From [Clostridium] saccharolyticum WM1 (GTDB lineage: Bacteria > Bacillota > Clostridia > Lachnospirales > Lachnospiraceae), in the NCBI RefSeq assembly GCF_000144625.1, contig NC_014376.1:3224001-3288000 (forward strand): 64,000 bases of DNA, written 5' to 3'. Within the stretch, counting starts at the first letter, position 1. Every line of letters starts with the position of its first letter. The notes beneath the pieces are model-generated. The model was not told where the DNA came from and searched no databases. It was given only the letters and a program-made list of their open reading frames with translations. Both the position numbers and the translations under genes were made by a program. Positions 52,815 to 60,824 of this stretch are shown here, one piece after another.

Positions 52815-54120
52815 AGGTCTCCCCCCTTCGTATTGGTATCCTGGCGTTGACGATAAACCCATTGCTTCCATCAAAAGTCACAGCCCCGTTTAACATTCTG
52901 ATCCGTTCTTTCATGTGCTTTGTTCCGAAGCCGTTTTTCATTTCCTCACAGCCGATTCCGTTGTCCTTAATCTGGATCAGAATATCCTGATTCTCTCTTT
53001 TTATGGTGATCCATATCTCCCTGGCGTGTCCGTGGCGTATGGCATTGGTGATCCCTTCCTGAACAACCCTGTAAATGGCATTTTCCTCATCCTCATCAAA
53101 TTTTAAGTTCTGGACCCTGCAGTCAAAATAAACCCTTGTTTCCGAAACCGCATTAATATCCGTGACCATCTTATTAATGGCATAATCCAGGCTGAAGCGT
53201 TCCAGGGCATCAGGCCTTAATTCGCTGACCGAACGGCGGATATCCTTTATCCCATCCCTGGTAACCTTGGAAATCAGTTCCAGCTGCTTCCTTGTCTGGT
53301 CCGGCGAAGTCCCTATGATGGCAAGGCAGGCATCAATCCCCGCTGCAATCCCTGTAAGGGTATGCCCCAGGGTGTCATGGATCTCTCTGGCCAGACGGTT
53401 CCTCTCCCTTGTCTCAGCCATTTTTTCTGCCATTAGGGAATATTTTTGAAGCTGCTCGTTAACCTCCTGAAGCTTTTCATTAAGACCATGGATCTCATCT
53501 AAATTTCCCTGCTGTTCGTTGATGATGTTGACACAATACACAACAAACAGAATAACATTTAAGGATATTAAAATATTGTACACACTTAAAAGGTACTGCT
53601 GGACCGAAGCGCTGTAATAGGATATATAATCCTGGATGGAATACAGGCGGTAGGAAATAGACAAAAGCTCATAATCAGCAAGTATAAAGCTTCCGATGGC
53701 AACAGCAGCCAGGATATACCTGGATTTTCCGTTCTTCACATACATGATGACGTTGGAAAATACCAGAAGAAGGATCCCGTTATAATTAAAGTTTAAAAGA
53801 ATGATGATCCCAAAGCAAATGGCGAAATCCGCCACCAGGCTGGTAAGGACAACCTTGCTGTTATTGGGAAACAATCGGTCCCGGATCACCATACTTAAGG
53901 TCAGCAGTCCCAATAAAAGGGCGCAGAGCCAGATCTTTGCAAAGGGATACCAGACAACGGCCTGGATCTCATTTAAGAATTCTCTTGCTGCATAGGCTCT
54001 GCGGATTTTTTCAATTGTCCAGTAAATAAAAATGCTGAGCCCCATGACTGATATCATGTTCAATGCCAGGATTCCTACCTGAAGAAGGCGGATCCCTCCG
54101 TTATATTTTTTCGTCTCCAT
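52807..54120 (-). CDS. Sensor histidine kinase, NarL-partner type (HisKA_3)
   Basis: 437 residues. Residues 10-200 contain about six membrane segments with little extracellular sequence. A coiled coil follows at about 205-240, then the H-box ARERNRLAREIHDTLGHTLT with His248, the N-box VQEGITNAIRHGHAREIWIT, and DNGIGCEEMKNGFGTKHMKE of the ATPase domain. With no large external domain of its own it may depend on the sugar-binding lipoprotein encoded 9 bp upstream for ligand detection. It phosphorylates the response regulator encoded downstream. Confidence 0.9.
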   Translation of the reverse strand: METKKYNGGIRLLQVGILALNMISVMGLSIFIYWTIEKIRRAYAAREFLNEIQAVVWYPFAKIWLCALLLGLLTLSMVIRDRLFPNNSKVVLTSLVADFAICFGIIILLNFNYNGILLLVFSNVIMYVKNGKSRYILAAVAIGSFILADYELLSISYRLYSIQDYISYYSASVQQYLLSVYNILISLNVILFVVYCVNIINEQQGNLDEIHGLNEKLQEVNEQLQKYSLMAEKMAETRERNRLAREIHDTLGHTLTGIAAGIDACLAIIGTSPDQTRKQLELISKVTRDGIKDIRRSVSELRPDALERFSLDYAINKMVTDINAVSETRVYFDCRVQNLKFDEDEENAIYRVVQEGITNAIRHGHAREIWITIKRENQDILIQIKDNGIGCEEMKNGFGTKHMKERIRMLNGAVTFDGSNGFIVNARIPIRRGETYD

Positions 54121-54129
54121 GTCCCCTAC

Positions 54130-55077
54130 CTACTGCCAGCCGTCAATTTCGTAATGATTGAGATTATCCCTTGTGATCAGAGTACTGGGCAGGCTGATGT
54201 ATTTTTCCACTGTTTCCCCTGCCAGATACCGGTATGCCGTTTCAGCCGCAACCCTGCCGATGGACTTGGGACTTTGAGCGCTGGTCCCCGTCACATAGCC
54301 CATATCCAGAATGGCCTTGAAATCCGGGGAACCGTCGATCCCATAGATCAGTACCCCCTCCTCCTTTCTGGCCTGCTGCAAGGCTGCCAGAGCACCAAGT
54401 GCCGTAGGATCATTGCCCCCCAGGATCACGTCAAAATCAATGTTTGCCCTAAGAATTTCTTCCATTACCTTGGAGGATACCTCAATTTCCCCGCCAGCCG
54501 CATGGCGGTACACCACCCGGTAGCTGTCATTGCCTGCGATGGCATCGGTAAAGCCCTGGGCACGGTAGGTGATGGACATTTGTATGGGATTGTCCAGAAT
54601 TATGATATTTGCAGATTTCTTCCGCTTCATCATATCCAGGGCACAAAGCTGCCCTGCCTGGTAATTATCCGTCTCTATGATGGATACGACCGAATCCCTG
54701 TCCTTTACTACGGTATCCACATTGATGACTGCAACCCCTGCCTCTTTGCATGCGTCAAGGGCCGGAGAAACCGCCTCCCAATCCACAGGGTTTAAAAACA
54801 GCATGCAGATTCCCTCATCGATCAGCTCCAGAATCTGTTCATTCTGTTTCTCCTGGTCCTGAAGAGGGTCTCTGGTGAGAAGAATATCCCCGTTAGCCTC
54901 TACCACCTCTTCGATCCCCTGATTCAGCACATCAAAATAGGGGTTATTCCTGGTCATATAGGTAGCCCCGAAAAGAAGGGTTTCATGCTGCTTTGGTCCC
55001 CCCTCCTTCCCCTGGCAGCCGGTCAGCAGAGCCAATATCCCTATGACCAGAAAGAATGATCCTGTTCTCACCTTCAT
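54130..55077 (-). CDS. Ribose-type sugar-binding lipoprotein, probable sensor for the histidine kinase
   Basis: 315 residues from the ATG at 55077; a GTG three codons earlier is less well placed. Lipoprotein leader with lipobox LTGC, then a Peripla_BP_4 (RbsB-like) domain. It is a paralogue of the importer's binding protein at 57963: both have GGNDPTALGALAA, YG(I/V)DGSPD, SAQSP or GAQSP, and end in DGWQ. It is outside the permease operon, behind a terminator, and 9 bp upstream of the kinase gene. This resembles binding-protein/kinase three-component systems such as XylFII-LytS. Confidence 0.88.
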   Translation of the reverse strand: MKVRTGSFFLVIGILALLTGCQGKEGGPKQHETLLFGATYMTRNNPYFDVLNQGIEEVVEANGDILLTRDPLQDQEKQNEQILELIDEGICMLFLNPVDWEAVSPALDACKEAGVAVINVDTVVKDRDSVVSIIETDNYQAGQLCALDMMKRKKSANIIILDNPIQMSITYRAQGFTDAIAGNDSYRVVYRHAAGGEIEVSSKVMEEILRANIDFDVILGGNDPTALGALAALQQARKEEGVLIYGIDGSPDFKAILDMGYVTGTSAQSPKSIGRVAAETAYRYLAGETVEKYISLPSTLITRDNLNHYEIDGWQ

Positions 55078-55111
55078 GATTTTCACTCTCCAACTTTTCT
55101 TCGTTCTCTAA

Positions 55112-55309
55112 CAAGCTCTTCTTTGCTCTCTTGCGCTCATTATATCATGAACCTCCGGTTCCTGACCGGCATTTGCCGTTCGCGCAGATGAGCAAGCTCT
55201 TCTCCGCTCTCTTGCGCTCATTATATCATGAACCTCCGGTTCCTGATCGGCATTTGCCGTTCGCGCAGATGAGCAAGCTCTTCTCCGCTCTCTTGCGCTC
55301 ATTATATCA
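55112..55309. repeat. 81-bp direct tandem repeat, about 2.4 copies
   Basis: The word TATATCATGA starts at 55141 and 55222, and TATATCAC at 55303, giving a period of 81 bp. Each unit contains the small hairpin CGGCATTTGCCG, the pair GCTCAT/ATGAGC, and on the minus strand a TATAAT -10-like word in CATGATATAATGAG. The first copy has a few changes. It lies between the permease terminator and the second binding-protein gene. 81 is a multiple of three, so repeats also appear in spurious frames on both strands. Confidence 0.92.
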
Positions 55310-55345
55310 CAAAAAGCGTCTCTCTGTTCAGGAAACGCTTTTTTG
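55310..55345. terminator. Terminator after the ribose-type permease gene
   Basis: CAAAAAGCGT and ACGCTTTTTTG form the stem; T runs follow on either strand. On the minus strand it lies 14 bp beyond the permease stop and separates the importer operon from the sensor genes, which would then need their own promoter, perhaps in the 81-bp repeats. Confidence 0.8.
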
Positions 55346-55358
55346 CAAGGATGTAATT

Positions 55359-56327
55359 TTAATCCTTTTTTTTGTTTCTCAGATAATCAATAAACACTGC
55401 CAGAAGAATGACGATGCCCTTTACCACATACTGCCAGAAGGAATTGACATTCATTAAGTTTAAACCGTTGTTTAGGACACCGATGATCAGGCCCCCGATA
55501 ATGGTTCCGCCGATTTTACCGGAACCGCCTGCCATGGATGTGCCTCCGACCACCACCGCTGCAATGGCATCCATTTCTGCGCCGTCTCCTGCCGTAGGCT
55601 GCCCGGAGTACATACGGGAAGCCAATACCACACCGGCAAGGCCGGCCATGATGCCGGAATAGGTATGTACCAGCAGTTTTACTCTGGCCGTACTGATGCC
55701 GGAGAATTTCGCCGCCTGGGAATTGCCGCCCACCGCGTAAATGTGCCGGCCCAGCTTTGTTTTATTCATAATGATTGCCGTTATGAGAAGAACAAATACC
55801 AGAAGTATGACAGGCGTGGGAATTCCTCCGATGTAGCCTGCGCCAAGAAACTGCCATGCCTTGGTAACCACCCGCACCGGTGAGCCGCCGGTATATACAT
55901 AGGCCAGGCCTTTGGCAACATTCATGGTGGCAAGAGTCACAATGAAAGGTGGAATGGTTGTCTTGGAAATGACCACGCCGTTCATCATTCCCACTGCCAT
56001 GCCGATGAGTACGCCGATGATGATGGCTGCAAATATGGGAAGGTTATAGCGGGCCACACAGCCTGCTGCCACACAGCCGGACAAAGCAATGATCGACCCT
56101 ACGGAAAGATCTATGCCCCCCAAAATGATGACCATGGTCATGCCGCAGGCAAGAAACAGGTTTGATGAAATCTGCCTCAGGACGTTGAATATATTCTTAT
56201 GGGTCAGAAAGGCACCGCTGGTTTTTGGAAATACGGATAAGAAAATGCATAAGATCAGCAATGCCCCGATAATACCGATATTGTCTTTCAAATATTGTTT
56301 CATATTTTTTTGAAGTCTTGTTGTCAT
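55359..56327 (-). CDS. Ribose-type ABC transporter permease (RbsC-like)
   Basis: 322 residues with about eight to ten membrane segments of the CUT2 family (BPD_transp_2). Hallmarks: GGIDLSVGSIIALSGCVAAG and AAVVVGGTSMAGGSGKIGGT near the C-terminus. It forms the channel for a monosaccharide. Located 18 bp after the RbsA-type gene. Confidence 0.94.
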   Translation of the reverse strand: MTTRLQKNMKQYLKDNIGIIGALLILCIFLSVFPKTSGAFLTHKNIFNVLRQISSNLFLACGMTMVIILGGIDLSVGSIIALSGCVAAGCVARYNLPIFAAIIIGVLIGMAVGMMNGVVISKTTIPPFIVTLATMNVAKGLAYVYTGGSPVRVVTKAWQFLGAGYIGGIPTPVILLVFVLLITAIIMNKTKLGRHIYAVGGNSQAAKFSGISTARVKLLVHTYSGIMAGLAGVVLASRMYSGQPTAGDGAEMDAIAAVVVGGTSMAGGSGKIGGTIIGGLIIGVLNNGLNLMNVNSFWQYVVKGIVILLAVFIDYLRNKKKD

Positions 56328-56345
56328 TTGATTTTCCCCTCTTTC

Positions 56346-57833
56346 CTACTTTGCAGCCAGCTTCATAATCTGCTCCTGGGTGATGCATTCCTCATGGCTG
56401 AAACAGCCTGTGACCCTGCCGTCACACATAACATAAACACGATCGCTCATGTTTAAGATTTCCGGCAGCTCGGAGGAAATCATGATGATAGACATCCCAT
56501 CCTTTACCAGTTCATTCATGATGCCGTAGATCTCTGATTTTGCCCCTACATCCACGCCTCTGGTGGGTTCGTCAAGGATCAGAATCTTGGGAGAAGTGGC
56601 AAGCCATCTGCCGATCATGACCTTTTGCTGGTTACCGCCGGATAAGTTTCCGATTAACTGCTCCTGGGAAGGCGTCCTGGTATCCATCATTTCAATATAT
56701 TCCTGAGCGATCTTCTCTTCCTTGCTGGCATCCACCCAGATTCCTTTTATAAAAGATTTAAGCACTTCAATGGTAGAGTTAAAACGGACCGACTGTACCT
56801 TATAAAGCCCCTCCTGCTTTCTGTCCTCCGGCACCAGGGCGATTCCGTATTTCATGGCATCCACAGGGGATTTGATCTTCACTTCCCTGCCTTCCACAAA
56901 AATCTCTCCCGTAGATCCGGGAATAAGGCCGAAGATGCATTTCATGGCTTCACTGCGCCCTGCTCCCACAAGTCCTGCAAATCCAATGATTTCACCTTTA
57001 CGCAGCTCAAAACTGGCTCCCTTTACCATCTTTCCGTCTGCAATATTTTCACATTTTAATACCACTTCTCCTGGTTTTAGATAATCACGGGTATAATACT
57101 TGGTCAGTTCCCGGCCCACCATCATGGCAATCAGCTTATCTCTGGTGGTATTCTTAACCACTTCTGTTCCTACAAATGTACCATCCCGCAATACGGTCAC
57201 TCTGTCGCAGATCTGCTCCAGTTCGTCCATTTTGTGGGAAATATAAATGATTCCTACGCCTTTCTTTGTCAGTGCCCGCATGGTTTCAAACAGAAATTCC
57301 ACTTCTTTGTCAGAAATTGAGGATGTAGGCTCATCCATGACCAGAATCCTGGAATTGTAAGAGATGGCCTTGACGATCTCCACCATCTGCTGCTGGGCGA
57401 TGGTTAAATCTTTCACCAATGCCTCTGCATCAATGTTCATATGATAGGCATCCAGTAATTTTTTGGCTTCCTTTTCCATGGCATCGTGATTGATCCAGCC
57501 GCCCCTTCCAGGTTCCCTTCCCAGAAAGATATTCTCCGCTACCGTCATATGAGGAACCAGTACCAGCTCCTGATGGATGATGGAGATGCCATTTGCATGG
57601 GAAGCATTAACCCCGTCAATGATCACCTTCTGGCCATCAATGAAAACTTCCCCCTCTTCCGCTATGTAAATGCCGCCTAAAACCTTTATTAACGTTGACT
57701 TGCCGGCTCCGTTCTCCCCAAGAAGCGCATGGACCTCACCGGTACGGAGTTCTAAATCCACTCCCTGGAGTGCTTTTACTCCCGGAAAGGATTTATGGAT
57801 ATTTTTCATCTGAAGCAGTGTCTTTTCGCTCAT
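56346..57833 (-). CDS. Ribose-type ABC transporter ATPase with two nucleotide-binding domains (RbsA-like)
   Basis: 495 residues with tandem ATPase domains. The first has Walker A LLGENGAGKSTLIKVLGG and Walker B ILVMDEPTS. The second has the degenerate P-loop GLVGAGRSEAMKCIFG, signature LSGGNQQKVMIGRWLA and Walker B ILILDEPTRGVDVG. This is the normal CUT2 architecture. It powers uptake through the RbsC-type channel. A 129-bp gap with a strong hairpin separates it from the binding-protein gene. Confidence 0.95.
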   Translation of the reverse strand: MSEKTLLQMKNIHKSFPGVKALQGVDLELRTGEVHALLGENGAGKSTLIKVLGGIYIAEEGEVFIDGQKVIIDGVNASHANGISIIHQELVLVPHMTVAENIFLGREPGRGGWINHDAMEKEAKKLLDAYHMNIDAEALVKDLTIAQQQMVEIVKAISYNSRILVMDEPTSSISDKEVEFLFETMRALTKKGVGIIYISHKMDELEQICDRVTVLRDGTFVGTEVVKNTTRDKLIAMMVGRELTKYYTRDYLKPGEVVLKCENIADGKMVKGASFELRKGEIIGFAGLVGAGRSEAMKCIFGLIPGSTGEIFVEGREVKIKSPVDAMKYGIALVPEDRKQEGLYKVQSVRFNSTIEVLKSFIKGIWVDASKEEKIAQEYIEMMDTRTPSQEQLIGNLSGGNQQKVMIGRWLATSPKILILDEPTRGVDVGAKSEIYGIMNELVKDGMSIIMISSELPEILNMSDRVYVMCDGRVTGCFSHEECITQEQIMKLAAK

Positions 57834-57893
57834 AAACTCACCTGCCTGTTCTCACTTTTGCTTTGCCTTCTGGGATTTTACCGTTAAAAGCAC

Positions 57894-57940
57894 GGAGGGC
57901 GTCCCAAAGGCAATGATTCTCCTGTTTTGAGACGCCCTCC
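57894..57940 (-). terminator. Intercistronic hairpin after the ribose-type binding-protein gene
   Basis: GGAGGGCGTC and GACGCCCTCC form a perfect 10-bp GC-rich stem about 22 bp beyond the binding-protein stop; GTGCTTTTAACGG follows on the minus strand. It probably acts as a partial terminator or 3' stabiliser, giving more binding protein than ATPase and permease. Confidence 0.75.
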
Positions 57941-57962
57941 CAATACACGTTCTAAATTTCTA

Positions 57963-59057
57963 TTACTGCCATCCGTCTGTTCCGTAGTCCTTTACATTCT
58001 CAGATGTGATCAGGAAGGTTTCTACCGGATAACGGTTATCGACTGTTTCACCATTTAAATAGGAATACATAATATTTACTGCTGACTGTGCAATCTTAAC
58101 CGGTGACTGTGCGCCGCTTCCTTCAATGAGGGATTCTCCGGAAGCCATTTCTGCCTTGATATCAGGAGAACCGTCTACGCCGTAGATCTTGCATTCCTTG
58201 ATGCCTGCTGCATTGGCAGCTGCCAGGGCTCCAAGTGCAGTAGGATCGTTGCCGCCGAAAATGGCAACTACATCCCCGTGTGCCTGAAGAAGGTCTTCTG
58301 CAATGCCCATGGCAACTTCTAAATTGCCCTTTGCATCCTGCTGAGCTACGATATTGAAGTTATGTCCCTTGATGGCGTCCAGGAAGCCGTTGGTTCTGTC
58401 GGTTACGGAATTCATCGTGGGGGAATCCAGTACAATGATATCTCCGCCGTCCGGACACTTTTTAACCAGGTCCTCCCCGCACACAAATCCTGCGTTATAA
58501 TTATCGGAGCCTGTATAGGAAACAAGATAGGACATGTCGGCCACTTCCGTATCAAAACCTACGATGGGAACTTTTGCCTCCTTTAACTGATCCAGAGCCG
58601 GAAGTATGCCCTCTGCCTCAGCCGGGTTCATGAACATGGCATCAATATTCTGGGAAATCAAATCTTCCACCTGGGTAATCTGCAGGGTCACATCATTTGC
58701 CGGATCCACAGAAATAAGCTCATCCCCCTGGGCCTCAACCATTTCCCGCATGGTCTTTTCAATGGTGACAAAGAATGGGTTTGTTCCATCCATGCAGGTA
58801 TATCCGAATTTGTAATGTTTGCTTGGATCTTTCTTCTTTACATTGGCATCTGCCATATTGGCGCCAGAGTCCGTTTTGACCTCTGCCTTTGTTTCTGCAG
58901 CAGCGGTGGCTGCTGTTGTTTCTGCTGCCGTTGTGGCGGCTGCCGTTGTTTCAGGCGCTTTTGTCTCTGGCTCCCCATTGCTGCACCCCGCCAGGGAAAC
59001 TCCTGCAAGAGCTGCACAAATCAGCATTGCAGCTAATTTTTTTGTGCTTTTTTTCAT
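57963..59057 (-). CDS. Ribose-type sugar-binding lipoprotein (RbsB-like), transport component
   Basis: 364 residues. Lipoprotein leader with lipobox LAGC, then a 50-residue Ala/Thr/Glu linker and a Peripla_BP_4 domain from about residue 80 (KHYKFGYTCMDGTNPFFVTI; SVDPANDVTLQITQVEDLIS). It binds a monosaccharide and delivers it to the RbsA/RbsC-type importer. The ligand cannot be read from sequence; the lyxose isomerase gene 173 bp upstream suggests lyxose, mannose or a related sugar. Confidence 0.93.
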   Translation of the reverse strand: MKKSTKKLAAMLICAALAGVSLAGCSNGEPETKAPETTAAATTAAETTAATAAAETKAEVKTDSGANMADANVKKKDPSKHYKFGYTCMDGTNPFFVTIEKTMREMVEAQGDELISVDPANDVTLQITQVEDLISQNIDAMFMNPAEAEGILPALDQLKEAKVPIVGFDTEVADMSYLVSYTGSDNYNAGFVCGEDLVKKCPDGGDIIVLDSPTMNSVTDRTNGFLDAIKGHNFNIVAQQDAKGNLEVAMGIAEDLLQAHGDVVAIFGGNDPTALGALAAANAAGIKECKIYGVDGSPDIKAEMASGESLIEGSGAQSPVKIAQSAVNIMYSYLNGETVDNRYPVETFLITSENVKDYGTDGWQ

Positions 59058-59157
59058 GTTGCTTCCTCCTTGTACACATTCTATTTGTTGTATTTGCTAC
59101 ATTTTTATCATATCATGAGTTGGTTTTTAAAACATGTGCACAATGTAATGAGTTTTA

Positions 59158-59173
59158 TGTGACAATTGTAACA
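59158..59173. promoter_or_regulatory. Palindrome upstream of the RbsB-type gene, candidate operator
   Basis: TGTGACAATTGTAACA is a 16-bp palindrome with one mismatch, in the 173-bp gap between the lyxose isomerase stop and the binding-protein start. A related TGACA/TGTCA palindrome lies upstream of the kinase gene at 62030. I found no convincing promoter hexamers here. Confidence 0.45.
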
Positions 59174-59230
59174 ACTTTATCCCTTGCAAAGCTGGAGGGC
59201 TTTCTTGAAAAAGGATTGGTACCAACAATC

Positions 59231-59911
59231 TCAAAGAGCCGCCGGATATTCATTGCAAAGAAGCCGGTAGGGAGGTTCATCCTCTTCGATCTCCGGAAAA
59301 CGGCCGGCAGGAAGGTAAAACCGGTTATCCCCATTGTCATCGTTGCACATGGACACCTCTCCCAAAAGAACAGGACCCGTTCCCGGCTCCAGTTCAAAAT
59401 CGTGGTACAGAAAAGGATATATGGTAATGCTTTCCCCAGGACACAGTCTGATCTGGGTTCCTGCAGGTACCTTATATTCCCGCCCGTCACTGTGAATGGT
59501 TACATCCGTATCCGCAAAATCCCCATCCGGAGCGGACTGGTATACGCGGATCAGCACATTTCCTCCGCCCCGGTTGATAATATCCTCCATTTTATTCCAG
59601 TGGAAATGCATGGCAGCAGACTGGCCATCCTTAATATAAAGCAGTTTTTCCGCATAAGTCTTTGAATACTTTTCCAGGTTTACATTCCCGTTTCGCAGCG
59701 TAATCAGGGAAAAGCCTATTTTATCAAAGTCTCCCATCCCAAAATCCGTAATATCCCAGCCCAGCATATTGTCCCGGATCTCGTCATATTCATGCCCTTT
59801 TTCTTTCCACTCCTCCGGCGTAAAAGCGCAGAAAGGGGGAAGGGCAAAGCTGCATGCCTTCGCCATTTCTTCCATATCCTTTAATGCCCTGTTAATTTCT
59901 GAACGTTTCAT
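59231..59911 (-). CDS. D-lyxose/D-mannose ketol-isomerase, cupin type
   Basis: 226 residues, the usual length. Metal ligands are visible in AAMHFHWNKMEDIINRGGGN (His-x-His and Glu) and in the second His of FLYHDFELEPG, with FYLPAGRFPEIEEDEPPYRL at the C-terminus, as in characterised D-lyxose isomerases. These convert D-lyxose to D-xylulose and usually D-mannose to D-fructose. Placed between the aldolase and the ribose-type importer, it would be the first intracellular step. Confidence 0.88.
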   Translation of the reverse strand: MKRSEINRALKDMEEMAKACSFALPPFCAFTPEEWKEKGHEYDEIRDNMLGWDITDFGMGDFDKIGFSLITLRNGNVNLEKYSKTYAEKLLYIKDGQSAAMHFHWNKMEDIINRGGGNVLIRVYQSAPDGDFADTDVTIHSDGREYKVPAGTQIRLCPGESITIYPFLYHDFELEPGTGPVLLGEVSMCNDDNGDNRFYLPAGRFPEIEEDEPPYRLLCNEYPAAL

Positions 59912-59932
59912 TCAGCACCTCCTGACCATTCC

Positions 59933-60793
59933 TTAATCCAGATTGGAAAATACCTTTATAGTATGAAGCACATCCTTTTTCATGGCCTCTATCCCCCATA
60001 AGGTTACGTCATGATAAAATACGTATCCTGACCCTTCCATGGCTTTTTCCTTTACATGCATGCCGCCTGCTTTAGCTAAATATGTATAGTAATTGATCTT
60101 TCGGACGCCGTTTTCAATACACTTACGGAAATCCTGGTCACTGACGCCGGAGCCTCCGTGCATGACAATGGGAAGTCCTGTCCTGCTTCGTATCTGGCTG
60201 ATCCGGTCAAAATCAAGTTTTGGTTCTGTTAAGTAAAGCCCATGAACCGTGCCAAAGGAACATGCCAGGGCATCGATTCCCGTTGCTTCTGCAAATTGCT
60301 CTGCCTGCTCAGGATCCGTGTAGCAGCCTTCCGTTGCCTCTCCCTCTTCTCCTTCCCCAATGCTTGAAAACTCCTGTCTTCCCATGGCACCGATCTCCGC
60401 TTCCACAGAGGCCCCATAGACTCCTGCCATTTCAACAGCGATTCGGGTATTGGCCGCATTTTCCTCAAAGGACAGGGCAGAGCCATCATACATGACCGAG
60501 GTAAATCCCATATCCAGGGCCTTTTTAAGCATGTTTAAATCGTCACCGTGGTCCAGATGCACTGCAACCGGAACGGAAGCCTTTTCTGCCATCATGACCA
60601 TAACAGGACCTATGACCGACATGGGAATGATCGATTCATGAACAGGGGCAAATTGCAGGATTACCGGCTGATTTAATTCTTCGCCGGCCTGAAGCACTGC
60701 CTGGATTCCCTCCAGGGAAGTGATGTTAAATGCACCGATTGCTATGTTTTTTGCATCCGCCAGTTCTAATATGGCTCTCATCGTGATCAGCAT
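59933..60793 (-). CDS. Class II ketose-bisphosphate aldolase family protein (GatY/KbaY/FbaA-like)
   Basis: 286 residues from the ATG at 60793, after AGGAGG; the longer frame upstream overlaps the kinase gene. Zinc-site motifs: PVAVHLDHGDDLNMLKKALD, SVEAEIGAMGRQE, and IVMHGGSGVSDQDFRKCIEN. It cleaves a ketose phosphate to dihydroxyacetone phosphate and an aldehyde. Next to lyxose isomerase and a PfkB kinase, the likely substrate is a ketose 1-phosphate (or 1,6-bisphosphate) made by that kinase; this is inferred. Confidence 0.9.
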   Translation of the reverse strand: MLITMRAILELADAKNIAIGAFNITSLEGIQAVLQAGEELNQPVILQFAPVHESIIPMSVIGPVMVMMAEKASVPVAVHLDHGDDLNMLKKALDMGFTSVMYDGSALSFEENAANTRIAVEMAGVYGASVEAEIGAMGRQEFSSIGEGEEGEATEGCYTDPEQAEQFAEATGIDALACSFGTVHGLYLTEPKLDFDRISQIRSRTGLPIVMHGGSGVSDQDFRKCIENGVRKINYYTYLAKAGGMHVKEKAMEGSGYVFYHDVTLWGIEAMKKDVLHTIKVFSNLD

Positions 60794-60824
60794 ATCTTTT
60801 TCCTCCTGATTTATATATTTTTTA

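Noticed and set aside
55112..55309. CRISPR array
   Set aside because: The 81-bp units are contiguous and near-identical with no unique spacers and no cas genes nearby.
55331..55345. CcpA cre-like site in GGAAACGCTTTTTT
   Set aside because: It matches the cre consensus poorly and is better explained as the 3' arm of the terminator at 55310-55345.
55108..55457. Frames on both strands with repeated 27-residue units
   Set aside because: They exist only because the tandem repeat period, 81 bp, is a multiple of three; no start site or family similarity.
58889..59665. 258-codon plus-strand frame
   Set aside because: It spans the binding-protein leader, a gap and the isomerase on the opposite strand and has no coherent domain.
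59231..59911. Mannose-6-phosphate isomerase or simple cupin instead of lyxose isomerase
   Set aside because: HFHWNKMEDIINRGGG and the C-terminal segment fit the lyxose isomerase family, and there is no ManA QVHP motif.
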